Origin: Methylobacteriaceae bacterium
GTDB taxonomy: Bacteria; Pseudomonadota; Alphaproteobacteria; Rhizobiales; Beijerinckiaceae
Assembly: GCA_031272615.1 (NCBI GenBank)
Contig: JAISTL010000097.1
Location: 1-17,569, forward strand
DNA: 17,569 bases
Reading direction: 5' to 3'
Shown: positions 1 to 9,241 of the stretch, piece after piece
Position numbering within the stretch: the stretch's first letter is position 1
Layout of the letters: each line of letters starts with the position of its first letter
Position numbers and translations under genes: made by a program
The notes under the pieces: model-generated
Told to the model about the DNA's origin: nothing
The model's database searches: none
The model's input: only the letters and a program-made list of their open reading frames with translations

Positions 1-309
1 CGCTACAACACGGACGTTGCAAGCACCGAACAACTCCTTCGCATTATCCAATCCATTCCGTCCCCCAAGGCGGAACCGTTCAAGATGTGGTTGGCACAAG
101 TCGGGCGCGAACGCATCGAGGAAACCATCGACCCGGAACTCACCATCGACCGGGCCCTCGCCATTTATTTGAAGAAAGGTTATCCGCGCGAATGGGTCAA
201 CCAGCGCCTGCAGGCGATTCAAGTCCGCAAGGAACTCACGGACGAATGGGATGACCGCGGCGTCAGGCAAGGTGTGGAATACGCCATCCTGACCGACGAG
301 ATCACGCAA
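1..309 (+). pseudogene. BRO-N family phage antirepressor-like protein, truncated at both ends
   Basis: Frame 1 is open from the first base, so the 5' end lies outside the window. The translation contains the hallmark block of bacterial BRO-N (DinD/antirepressor-like) proteins: TEQLLRIIQSIPSPKAEPF, then KMWLAQVGRERIEE, then YLKKGYPREWVNQRLQAIQ and RKELTDEW, ending in GVEYAILTDEIT. Intact relatives continue after ILTDEIT with an Ala/Ser-Trp segment and a long C-terminal part. Here similarity stops abruptly at about base 309, and the rest of the frame to the stop at 421-423 is out-of-frame reading of the next gene. BRO-N proteins are DNA-binding regulators of phages and mobile elements, so this is read as the stump of such a gene. 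The family call is firm. The loss of the C-terminus is seen directly, and the mechanism (deletion) is inferred. Confidence 0.8.
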
Positions 310-595
310 GGGGACAATCACCGCCCAAGGCACGGAGATCACGGTGCTGTCTCAGGGAACCGACGACGACTTCATCAGCCTCACGGATATCGCCCGGTAC
401 AAGAACGCCGAAGCTCCGGCTGATGTAATCAGAAACTGGATGCGCACAAGATTTACCATCGAATACCCGGGAACTTGGGAACAGCTTTTCACCCCGGCGT
501 TTTAAGCGGTCGAATTAGAACAGTTTTAACTCGTAGCCGGAGCCGATGCATTCAAGCTGTCCCGGTGCATCGGCGAAAAAAATGATGTAGAATGA
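302..595 (+). pseudogene. KilA-N domain protein remnant with in-frame stops
   Basis: Frame 2 encodes TAQGTEITVLSQGTDDDF, then ISLTDIARYKNAEAPADVI, then RNWMRTRFTIEYPGTWEQL. This is the N-terminus of bacterial KilA-N domain proteins, which normally start a few residues before this point and run to about 250-280 residues. No start codon is available: frame 2 is blocked by TGA at 290-292 and no ATG, GTG or TTG lies between that stop and the conserved region. The frame ends at TAA 503-505, but the same frame continues as AVELEQF, TAA at 527-529, then LVAGADAFKLSR and a TGA at 593-595. These pieces line up with the family's NPxF-x-xVEFDGF-x-xxxGLNAFxL region, with stops where ordinary residues should be. 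It is therefore a decayed gene, not a short functional one. KilA-N is a phage or mobile-element DNA-binding domain. Confidence 0.75.
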
Positions 596-609
596 TGGGC
601 GAAAAGGCT

Positions 610-631
610 CCTTTGACAACTGTGTCAAAGG
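610..631. repeat. Perfect 9-bp inverted repeat, operator-like
   Basis: CCTTTGACA and TGTCAAAGG flank a 4-base centre (ACTG), giving a perfect 22-bp dyad. Each arm contains TTGACA, the sigma-70 -35 consensus, one on each strand, but I see no convincing -10 box at 16-18 bp on either strand. It could be a regulator binding site for the small ORF and nuclease gene downstream, or a small hairpin. It sits in the gap between the KilA-N remnant and the next ORF. Confidence 0.5.
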
Positions 632-664
632 TGTCGGAACCCGTTTGTGCCTGGAAGAACACCG

Positions 665-934
665 GTGAAGAAAAGCGCGTTGGAAATCGCCGCCGTATGC
701 GGCAGCACAAGTTATGGCGACAGTCCCCTGGCTCCGGCGCGGTTGGAAGCCATCCTTCGCGGCGCGACGCCTGTCAGGCCCGAGTTCGCCCAGGTCCACC
801 AGGCGCTGAGTGAGACGTCCGTCGCGTTGCTCAGGGATTTGGCGGAGGACATCGATCTTCCATGGGCGGATTTGACCAGACGCTGCCTCGAATTGTTCGG
901 CAGCTTACCCGAAGAGATGAACCGGTGGAAATAA
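665..934 (+). CDS. Small hypothetical protein, possibly a partial HTH protein
   Basis: The product is 89 residues from GTG 665; a GTG at 647 in the same frame would add six. The frame has the G/C-rich third positions expected of coding DNA here, which argues that it is or was a gene. I do not recognise the full protein. A segment around residues 22-46 (APARLEAILRGATPVRPEF) loosely resembles the recognition helix and following turn of XRE-type helix-turn-helix domains. The remainder (SETSVALLRDLAEDIDLPW) looks helical and soluble. There is no good Shine-Dalgarno sequence before either GTG. It ends 79 bp before the DUF1016 nuclease gene, in the same direction. It could be a small regulator of that gene or the tail of a truncated one; the HTH idea is weak. 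Confidence 0.4.
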   Translation: MKKSALEIAAVCGSTSYGDSPLAPARLEAILRGATPVRPEFAQVHQALSETSVALLRDLAEDIDLPWADLTRRCLELFGSLPEEMNRWK

Positions 935-1013
935 GTGCTCAGTGGCGCGGTTTGCCGGAGGCGGCGTTTCCATACCGGACCCGCACACCGGCGACGCAAA
1001 GGAAGGTGCTGTA

Positions 1014-2084
1014 ATGGAAAAGGGCGCCATCAAACCGAATGACTTTTTCAACAGTGTCGGCGATTTAATCGAACACGCACGGGACTATGTGGGGCGAACC
1101 GCAGACCTCACCAAATGCATAACTTATTTTGAAATTGGACGAAAAATCGTCGAGGAGGAACAGGGCGGAAATGCGCGTGCCGACTATGGAGCAGGCCTGT
1201 TGAAGGCTCTCTCGCAGTATTTGACTGAGCGTTGCGGCCGGGGCTTTTCCCTTACAAACCTCAAACAGGCAAAGAAGTTTTATCTGACCTATGCGCCGTC
1301 ACTGGAAAAAGGTCAGACGCCATCTGACCTTTTCAAGGTAGGGTGGTCACATTATCTGATTCTCATGCGCATCGAGAACGACGCCGAACGACGTTTCTAC
1401 GAAATTGAAGCCGCAAATGGGCACTGGTCTTACGCCCAGTTGCAGCGGCAATACGGCAGCAGTCTGTATGAGCGGCTTGCCTTGTCGCGGGACAAAGACG
1501 AAGTGATGCGGCTTGCGAACAAAGGACAAATCGTGGAACAGCCCCGCGATATGTTGAAGAATCCGCTCGTGTTGGAATTCCTGGGTATGGAAGACAATGC
1601 CGTTTACTCGGAGACCGAACTTGAAAGCGCAATCATCACACACCTGCAACAATTCCTTTTGGAACTGGGTAAGGGTTTTTTGTTTGAAGCCCGGCAGAAA
1701 CGATTCACTTTTGACGAAGACCATTTTTGTGTGGATTTGGTCTTCTACAACCGGATTCTGCAGTGCTACGTCATCATTGACCTGAAAACCGGCAAACTCA
1801 AACATCAGGACTTGGGGCAGATGCAGATGTACGTCAATTATTTCGACCGCTATGTCAAGCTTCCCCATGAAAAGCCGACCATCGGCATTTTACTTTGCAA
1901 AGAACAAAACAACAGTGTTGTGAAACTGACATTGCCCGAAGACACAAACATTTATTCTTCCGCCTACAACCTGTGTTTGCCGGATAAGGGATTGCTCCAA
2001 CGAAAACTCGCCGAATGGACGCAGGAGTTCGAGGCGGCACAACAGGCCCTGAATGAAAACAAGGAAATCGACGTTGAAATCTGA
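1014..2084 (+). CDS. DUF1016 (YhcG-type) PDDEXK nuclease domain protein
   Basis: The protein has 356 residues. ATG 1014 is chosen because AAAGGAAGG (998-1006) sits 7 bp upstream and the family homology begins just after it; an upstream in-frame start at 942 has no support. The N-terminal helical domain shows YFEIGRKIVEEEQGG, ADYGAGLLKALSQYL and RGFSLTNLKQAKKFY (residues 38-90), typical of DUF1016. The C-terminal nuclease domain shows GFLFEARQKRF (221-231), Asp241 in VDLVFYNR and Asp256-x-Lys258 in IIDLKTGKL, giving a complete D-(D/E)-x-K core. Family members are predicted DNA endonucleases found sporadically in mobile regions and beside restriction-modification or toxin genes. The function of most is unknown. 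Length is normal and no frameshift is seen. Base composition is less GC-biased than the housekeeping genes, consistent with horizontal acquisition. No restriction or methylase partner is visible. Confidence 0.88.
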   Translation: MEKGAIKPNDFFNSVGDLIEHARDYVGRTADLTKCITYFEIGRKIVEEEQGGNARADYGAGLLKALSQYLTERCGRGFSLTNLKQAKKFYLTYAPSLEKGQTPSDLFKVGWSHYLILMRIENDAERRFYEIEAANGHWSYAQLQRQYGSSLYERLALSRDKDEVMRLANKGQIVEQPRDMLKNPLVLEFLGMEDNAVYSETELESAIITHLQQFLLELGKGFLFEARQKRFTFDEDHFCVDLVFYNRILQCYVIIDLKTGKLKHQDLGQMQMYVNYFDRYVKLPHEKPTIGILLCKEQNNSVVKLTLPEDTNIYSSAYNLCLPDKGLLQRKLAEWTQEFEAAQQALNENKEIDVEI

Positions 2085-2145
2085 GCCGATAAAAGCCGTG
2101 AGCTTTATGGAGTAATATCAAAAAAGAAACGGAAGTCATATTCAT

Positions 2146-2415
2146 ATGGCGGAGGAGTGCGTCCACCACCCCAAGCGCCCAACCGCAGTGGATATTCCGT
2201 CCGGTGGAGCGTGCGGATTCGCCGCGTCACCCCCGTCGCCCGCGAATCACCCGCCGGAAACCGCGCTTTGCCCCGGCGCGTGGCGCGGAAATGACCCCGC
2301 CGCCGGTCTCGCCCTCGGCGAATTGCTGCTGAAAAAGCGCCTGTTCGGGCCGCAAGGTGTTGATTGTCCCGCTTCATGCCGCCGATTGGTTGCATTGGTT
2401 TTGCAAAACCGCTAA
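2146..2415 (+). pseudogene. recO: Probable 3' remnant of recO (DNA repair protein RecO)
   Basis: An 89-codon open frame lies between the nuclease gene and parC. Its C-terminal half, GLALGELLLKKRLFGPQGVD followed by CRRLVAL, resembles the C-terminus of alphaproteobacterial RecO, where a hydrophobic helix is followed by an F-x-P-x-(G/N) turn and a final R-x-x-(L/V) helix. The preceding IPSGGACGFAAS may match the SPRSGRAV-type segment of RecO. recO directly upstream of parC is a common order in this class. RecO is normally about 230-250 residues and acts in RecF-pathway gap repair with RecR. Here the N-terminal OB-fold part is missing, and the ATG at 2146 lies in the AT-rich junction without a convincing ribosome-binding site. 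This is similarity by eye only. An alternative is a chance open frame in GC-rich intergenic DNA. Confidence 0.45.
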
Positions 2416-2428
2416 ACGGTTGCATATT
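2401..2428 (+). promoter_or_regulatory. Candidate parC promoter with internal dyad
   Basis: TTGCAA (2401-2406) and CATATT (2423-2428, preceded by TG) are 16 bp apart and would start transcription about 70 bp before parC. The spacer holds a perfect dyad, AACCG-CTAAA-CGGTT (2407-2421). The octamer GGTTGCAT occurs at 2388-2395 and again at 2418-2425, exactly 30 bp apart. The motifs are seen directly; promoter function is inferred. Confidence 0.35.
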
Positions 2429-2508
2429 TGTTCCGCCCGCATGGTGCGGCGGACACCCGCGGCCGGACCGCCGGTCACGACGGGAGCACTGATGAGGATA
2501 CGCGCCGC

Positions 2509-4744
<2,236 letters not shown>

Positions 4745-4752
<8 letters not shown>

Positions 4753-4789
4753 CATCCCGCCAAATCCCGCCAAATCCCGGATTATCCCG
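4745..4789. repeat. Five TCCCG motifs at exact 10-bp spacing
   Basis: TCCCG begins at 4745, 4755, 4765, 4775 and 4785. The first copy lies in the last codons of parC. The middle units are near-identical decamers (TCCCGCCAAA twice), and the later units have drifted. The last copy pairs with GCGGGA at 4806-4811, giving a TCCCGC/GCGGGA stem, and an overlapping ACGGA/TCCGT pair (4794-4798/4813-4817) is also possible. It may be the parC 3' end structure, a helically phased binding array, or a slippage-born microrepeat. Confidence 0.65.
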
Positions 4790-4893
4790 CCTCACGGAAT
4801 GAATCGCGGGAGTCCGTCACTTCTTTGTTGATTTCACCGAAGGTTCTTTTATTACACCGGAAGTCCCCGCCCCACATCAAGGAGAATGACCAC

Positions 4894-6192
4894 ATGTCAG
4901 AGCTTTCCGCCGCCAATTCCTCTTACGATACAATGTTTTCCAAAGGACTTGCCGAAAAGGACCCGGAAATCGCCCGCGCCATCCGGCTGGAGCTGGAACG
5001 CCAACGCAGCGAAATCGAACTCATCGCCTCGGAGAACATCGTGTCCAAGGCCGTTCTCGAAGCCCAGGGCTCGATTATGACCAACAAATACGCTGAAGGC
5101 TATCCCGGCCGGCGCTATTACGGCGGCTGCCAGTTCGTCGATATCGCCGAGGATCTGGCCATCGAGCGGGCGAAGAAGCTCTTCAACGCCGGGTTTGCCA
5201 ACGTTCAGCCCAGTTCCGGCTCCCAGGCCAACCAGGCGGCGTTCATGGCGGTGCTGTCGCCGGGAGACACCTTCCTCGGGCTGGACCTCTCCTGCGGCGG
5301 CCATCTCACCCACGGCTCCAAGGTCAACATGTCGGGCAAATGGTTCAACGCCGTGTCCTACAAGGTGCGTGAGAGCGACCAGGTCATCGACATGGACGAA
5401 GTGGAGGAGATTGCGTTGAGAGAAAAACCCAGGCTGATCCTCGCCGGCGGTTCGGCCTATTCGCGCTTCTGGGATTTTGCCCGTTTCCGCAAAATCGCTG
5501 ATGCCGTCGGCGCCGTGTTCATGGTGGATATGGCCCATTTTGCCGGGCTTGTCGCCGGCGGCGCCCATCCGTCACCGATGGAGCACGCCCACATCGTCAC
5601 CACCACCACCCACAAGACGCTGCGCGGCCCGCGCGGCGGCATCATTCTCACCAATGACGAGGCCATGGCCAAAAAGATCAACTCGGCGGTCTTCCCGGGC
5701 CTGCAGGGCGGCCCGCTGATGCACGTGATCGCCGCCAAGGCGGTGGCCCTGGGCGAGGCGCTCACTCCGGAATTCAAAGTCTACGCCCGAAACATCGTGG
5801 AGAACGCCAAGGCTCTGGCCGACACCCTGACCAAAGCCGGGTTCGACATCGTTTCCGGCGGCACCGACAACCACCTGATGCTGGTCGATCTGCGCTCCAA
5901 AGGCTTGACGGGGAAGGCGGCGGAAGCGGCGCTGGCCCGCGCCCGCATCACCTGCAACAAGAACGGTATTCCCTTTGACCCGGAGAAGCCGACCATCACC
6001 TCCGGAATACGCCTCGGCTCCCCGGCCTGCACCACCCGCGGCTTCGGCGCCGCGGAATTCCGGGAGGTCGGCGCCTTCATCGTCGACATCCTCGAAGGCT
6101 TCGTCAACAACGGCGAGGAGGGCAACGCCGCGGTCGAAAAAGCGACAGCGGAAAAAGTTGCCGCCCTGCTCAAGCGGTTCCCGATCTACTGA
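4894..6192 (+). CDS. glyA: Serine hydroxymethyltransferase
   Basis: This cytosolic PLP enzyme interconverts serine plus tetrahydrofolate with glycine plus 5,10-methylene-THF, the main source of one-carbon units. It has 432 residues. ATG 4894 is preceded by AAGGAG at 4879-4884 with a 9-bp spacer; an in-frame ATG at 4825 would add an unrelated 23-residue leader and is rejected. Diagnostic motifs are [19 protein letters not shown] (42-60), [15 protein letters not shown] (64-78), the PLP-binding Asp212 in VDMAHFAGL, and the Schiff-base Lys241 in [14 protein letters not shown]. The C-terminal [15 protein letters not shown] (370-384) is also typical. glyA heads the nrdR-rib-nusB cluster, a conserved alphaproteobacterial order, and lies 30 bp from nrdR. 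It supplies folate one-carbon units used in purine and thymidylate synthesis. Confidence 0.97.
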   Translation: MSELSAANSSYDTMFSKGLAEKDPEIARAIRLELERQRSEIELIASENIVSKAVLEAQGSIMTNKYAEGYPGRRYYGGCQFVDIAEDLAIERAKKLFNAGFANVQPSSGSQANQAAFMAVLSPGDTFLGLDLSCGGHLTHGSKVNMSGKWFNAVSYKVRESDQVIDMDEVEEIALREKPRLILAGGSAYSRFWDFARFRKIADAVGAVFMVDMAHFAGLVAGGAHPSPMEHAHIVTTTTHKTLRGPRGGIILTNDEAMAKKINSAVFPGLQGGPLMHVIAAKAVALGEALTPEFKVYARNIVENAKALADTLTKAGFDIVSGGTDNHLMLVDLRSKGLTGKAAEAALARARITCNKNGIPFDPEKPTITSGIRLGSPACTTRGFGAAEFREVGAFIVDILEGFVNNGEEGNAAVEKATAEKVAALLKRFPIY

Positions 6193-6222
6193 GAACCGGC
6201 GCCGGCGGGGGAGGGTCGAGCG

Positions 6223-6717
6223 ATGCGTTGCCCGTATTGCGGAAGCGTGGATACACAGGTGAAGGACTCGCGTCCTTCGTCCGACTCCGCCTCCATCCGC
6301 CGCCGGCGTGTCTGCCCGGATTGCGGCGGGCGCTTCACCACCTTCGAGCGCGTTCAGCTGCGCGAACTCACAGTGGTCAAGCGCTCCGGACGCCGCGTGT
6401 CCTTTGACAGGGACAAGCTGAAACAGTCGGTCGCCATTGCCCTGCGCCGCCGTCCGGTCGACCCCGAGCGGGTGGAACGGATGATCAACGGCGTCGTCCG
6501 CCAGCTGGAAAGCATCGGCGAAAACGAGGTTCCCACCGAGCTCATCGGCAACCTGGTGATGGACGGCCTCAAGACCCTCGACGATGTCGCCTATGTGCGC
6601 TTTGCTTCGGTTTACAAGGATTTCAAGGAAGCGTCGGACTTTATCGCCATTCTCGAAGCCCTGACCAGGGATCACCCCATCAGCCCCGACACCGGCAAGG
6701 ACGACGGCAAACCGTGA
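6223..6717 (+). CDS. nrdR: Transcriptional repressor NrdR
   Basis: NrdR is a zinc-ribbon/ATP-cone repressor that senses dATP/ATP and represses ribonucleotide reductase genes by binding NrdR boxes. It has 164 residues. The zinc ribbon uses Cys3/Cys6 (CPYCGS) and Cys31/Cys34 ([13 protein letters not shown]), with the basic RRRRVCPDC segment between. The ATP-cone runs from about residue 49 ([19 protein letters not shown]) to about 140, ending [17 protein letters not shown]. Length is slightly above the usual 150-160 owing to a polar C-terminal tail. A GGGGAGGG Shine-Dalgarno sequence precedes ATG 6223. Its stop codon overlaps the ribD start (GTGA), which implies translational coupling. The ATP-cone motif and neighbours make the call secure. 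Confidence 0.97.
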   Translation: MRCPYCGSVDTQVKDSRPSSDSASIRRRRVCPDCGGRFTTFERVQLRELTVVKRSGRRVSFDRDKLKQSVAIALRRRPVDPERVERMINGVVRQLESIGENEVPTELIGNLVMDGLKTLDDVAYVRFASVYKDFKEASDFIAILEALTRDHPISPDTGKDDGKP

Positions 6718-7871
6718 ATGACGCGCCCGAATTCATCATCGAACCCCGAAAAAGCCCGGCTCAATGGGATGAGCAGTTTCTGCGGTTCGCCATCCGTATC
6801 GGCATGAGGAACGCCGGCCTCACCTGGCCCAACCCGTCCGTCGGCGCCGTGGTGGTGTCGACCGGAACTGCCGATACCCCGGAAATTCTCGGCCTCGGCA
6901 TCACCCAACCGGGCGGACGCCCCCATGCCGAGCGCATGTTGCTGGAGCGATTGGGGGAACGCGCCGCCGGCGCCACCTTGTATGTTTCCCTGGAGCCGTG
7001 CTCGCATCAGGGGAAATCCGCGCCCTGCGTCGATATCGTCATCGCCTCGGGCATCAGGCGGGTGGTCGCGGCCCTGCGCGACCCGGATCCGCGAGTGTCG
7101 GGCCGGGGCTTTGCCGCCCTTCGCGCCCACGGCATCGAGGTGGTTGAGAACCTCCTCGCCCCCGAGGCGGCAGCCGCCCATGTCGGGCACATCAGCCGCG
7201 TCACCCGCAGGAGCCCCTATGTCACGGCCAAGCTCGCCATGAGTCGTGACGGGTTCGTCGGCGTCTACGGGCGCGGCAGCGTCGGCATATCCTGCCCGCG
7301 TACGCTGGACCTGGTTCATATGTGGCGGGCGAAAGCCGACGCCATCATGATCGGCGCCGGAACCGCCCGCAATGACGACCCGCTGTTGACGGTGCGGCTT
7401 CCCGGAATGGAAAACCGCTCTCCGGTGCGTGTGGTCGTCGACAGCAACCTGTCGCTCGCGCCGGACTCACGCCTGGCGCAAACGGCGCAAAGCGTCCCGG
7501 TGTGGGCGCTTTGCGGCGAACCGGCGGACCGGCAACGAGCGGAGACGCTCACCGGGAAAGGCGTGAAAATCCTTGAAGCCCGGCGTGACGGCACGGGGCA
7601 TGTGGACATTCTCCACGCCCTGGAACTCCTTGCCGGTGAGGGAGTCACCACGGTCTTCTGCGAAGGAGGCCCCACTCTGCTGACATCGATGTTCAGGAGC
7701 GGCGCCGTTGACCGGTTCATTCTTTCGTCGGGAGCGACGGACATCGGCCCCGGGGGCGTGCCGGCACTCAACCGGACGATGACCTCAATTCTGATGGAGA
7801 GCTTCAGATGCACCGGAACCCTCACCGTCGATACCGACCGGATACGTTTTTTTGAAAGGGTAGGGAACTGA
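6714..7871 (+). CDS. ribD: Bifunctional riboflavin biosynthesis protein RibD (deaminase/reductase)
   Basis: RibD deaminates the GTP-derived pyrimidine (EC 3.5.4.26), then reduces its ribosyl side chain with NADPH (EC 1.1.1.193). It has 385 residues from GTG 6714, whose bases overlap the nrdR stop. The deaminase domain shows [10 protein letters not shown] (39-48), zinc ligands His71 in HAE, and Cys96 and Cys105 in [14 protein letters not shown]. The reductase domain begins near residue 167 with [14 protein letters not shown], followed by [19 protein letters not shown] (208-226) and [11 protein letters not shown] near the C-terminus. Length and domain order match the usual bifunctional enzyme. 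The last base of its TGA is the first base of the ribE ATG, so the two are translationally coupled. Confidence 0.96.
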   Translation: MNDAPEFIIEPRKSPAQWDEQFLRFAIRIGMRNAGLTWPNPSVGAVVVSTGTADTPEILGLGITQPGGRPHAERMLLERLGERAAGATLYVSLEPCSHQGKSAPCVDIVIASGIRRVVAALRDPDPRVSGRGFAALRAHGIEVVENLLAPEAAAAHVGHISRVTRRSPYVTAKLAMSRDGFVGVYGRGSVGISCPRTLDLVHMWRAKADAIMIGAGTARNDDPLLTVRLPGMENRSPVRVVVDSNLSLAPDSRLAQTAQSVPVWALCGEPADRQRAETLTGKGVKILEARRDGTGHVDILHALELLAGEGVTTVFCEGGPTLLTSMFRSGAVDRFILSSGATDIGPGGVPALNRTMTSILMESFRCTGTLTVDTDRIRFFERVGN

Positions 7872-8521
7872 TGTTCACCGGCATTATCACCGATATCGGG
7901 AAAATCCTTTCGGTTCAGGATCACGGATCCGCCCTGCGGAAAATCCGCATCCGCACCGCCTGGCATCCCGATACCATCGTGATCGGCGCCTCCATTGCCT
8001 GTTCCGGCCCGTGCCTGACGGTGACGGCCCACGGCCTGTTTCCCGGCGATGGGGACCCGGCCGGCTGGTTCGAGGTGGACGCGGCGGCCGAAACGCTGCA
8101 ACGGACCACCGCCGGCTCCTGGGAAACCGGAGACCGGCTCAACCTGGAGCGCGCCCTGAAAATCGGCGATGAACTGGGCGGTCACCTGGTCACCGGACAT
8201 ATCGACGCCACCGCCGATGTCATCGGCCGGGAAACCGTGTCCGGCGGCGATACCCGGCAGGACGAGACCGTGCGTTTCCATGTGCGGGCGCCGGAACACC
8301 TGGCGCCTTTTATCGCCGAAAAGGGCTCCGTCGCCCTCGACGGCGTGTCCCTGACGGTGAATTCCGTGACCGCTGACGGAGTGTTCGACGTCCTGCTCAT
8401 TCCCCACACCTTGAAAGCGACCACTTGGGGAGAGCGGCGCGCCGGTGACCGGGTCAACCTCGAGGTGGACCTCATGGCGAGATACGCGGCGCGGCTGTCG
8501 CACAAAAACTTGCCAAGCTGA
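7871..8521 (+). CDS. ribE: Riboflavin synthase, alpha subunit type
   Basis: It dismutates two 6,7-dimethyl-8-ribityllumazine molecules to riboflavin plus the aminopyrimidinedione (EC 2.5.1.9). It has 216 residues. The invariant N-terminus [10 protein letters not shown] is present. Two lumazine-binding repeats are visible: residues 1 to about 100 with CSGPCLTVT (44-52), and about 101 to 200 opening with LGGHLVTGHID (102-112) and containing ALDGVSLTVNSV (155-166). The end (VNLEVDLMARYAARL) is typical. ATG 7871 overlaps the ribD stop by one base. The second-repeat motif is intact; in the first repeat the usual Asn-Gly is Ser-Gly. A 206-bp gap with secondary structure separates it from ribH, where ribBA is often found in this class. 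Confidence 0.96.
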   Translation: MFTGIITDIGKILSVQDHGSALRKIRIRTAWHPDTIVIGASIACSGPCLTVTAHGLFPGDGDPAGWFEVDAAAETLQRTTAGSWETGDRLNLERALKIGDELGGHLVTGHIDATADVIGRETVSGGDTRQDETVRFHVRAPEHLAPFIAEKGSVALDGVSLTVNSVTADGVFDVLLIPHTLKATTWGERRAGDRVNLEVDLMARYAARLSHKNLPS

Positions 8522-8594
8522 CCGCGACGGATTAGAGCGAAGACGAACCGATGCGGCGGGGCTTAAACATCAACGCCCGGCTGCAGTCACCGGG

Positions 8595-8655
8595 GCGAAT
8601 TCCGTTCACACCGACTCAACTGAAGGTCGGAATTCGCTCCGAATTCTTTTGTTTG
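8595..8655 (+). promoter_or_regulatory. Attenuator-like leader upstream of ribH
   Basis: Arm GCGAATTCCG (8595-8604) is perfectly complementary to CGGAATTCGC (8628-8637), a 10-bp stem with a 23-base loop. The downstream arm is also part of a second, exclusive hairpin, GAATTC (8630-8635) with GAATTC (8641-8646), loop GCTCC. That hairpin is followed at once by TTTTGTTTG. A third option, CCGAC/GTCGG (8611-8615/8626-8630), lies in the loop. Exclusive antiterminator/terminator geometry is seen directly; attenuation is inferred. The conserved core of an FMN riboswitch is not recognisable here. The second stem is AT-rich and would be a weak terminator. Confidence 0.35.
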
Positions 8656-8727
8656 TCGCATTTTCCTGTCGCAAAACCGGCATCCGCTTTCGCCGGAAAT
8701 GCCCCAGACCATTCAGGAGAAACCTCC

Positions 8728-9225
8728 ATGGTTACAACCCATCCGGCGCCGAAAAGAGCGTTTCCGCCCGTTCCCGGAACCCGTGTCCTCATCGTGGAGA
8801 CACGCTACTACCCGGACATCGCCGAAGAGCTCTTGACGGGTGTTCTTCAGCTGGCTGAAGAGGTTCAGGCGGAAACCGAGATTCTTACCGTTGACGGTTC
8901 GCTGGAAATCCCGGCGACCGTCGCCATCGCTCTCGACGCGGCGGAGCGACAGGGCAAGCCTTACGACGCGGTCGTCGCCCTCGGTTGCGTCATCCGCGGC
9001 GAAACCAGCCACTATGATGTCGTCGCCGGTGAAAGCGCCCGTGCCTTGATGGATATTTCGGTCAGCAGGCAAATCCCCGTCGGCAACGCCATCATCACCA
9101 CCGAAAACATGGAGCAGGCCCTGGAGCGCGCCAGGGTTTCGCAGATGAACAAGGGCAGGGGGGCTCTTGAAGCCGCCCTGGTTGTTCTGAATATAAAACG
9201 CCGTTTGGCAAATCAAACCACCTGA
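8728..9225 (+). CDS. ribH: 6,7-dimethyl-8-ribityllumazine synthase
   Basis: It condenses the ribityl-aminopyrimidinedione with 3,4-dihydroxybutanone 4-phosphate to give the substrate of riboflavin synthase (EC 2.5.1.78), usually as an icosahedral or decameric shell. It has 165 residues. ATG 8728 is chosen because AGGAGA (8715-8720) lies 7 bp upstream and family homology starts nearby; the frame is open back to ATG 8551 but that would add 59 non-homologous residues. Motifs are VETRYYPDIAEELLTGVL (23-40), DGSLEIP (56-62; more often PGA-F/L-E-(I/L)-P), ALGCVIRGETSHYDVV (84-99) with catalytic His95, and MNKGRGALEAAL (140-151). The gene ends 16 bp before nusB. Confidence 0.95.
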   Translation: MVTTHPAPKRAFPPVPGTRVLIVETRYYPDIAEELLTGVLQLAEEVQAETEILTVDGSLEIPATVAIALDAAERQGKPYDAVVALGCVIRGETSHYDVVAGESARALMDISVSRQIPVGNAIITTENMEQALERARVSQMNKGRGALEAALVVLNIKRRLANQTT

Positions 9226-9241
9226 CAAGGTCCCGTCCGCC

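Noticed and set aside
8551..8727. 59-codon N-terminal extension of RibH
   Set aside because: The extension has no similarity to lumazine synthases, and a strong Shine-Dalgarno sequence with normal length supports ATG 8728.
8522..8727. FMN riboswitch before ribH
   Set aside because: The conserved core segments of the RFN element are not recognisable by eye; only simple hairpins are seen.
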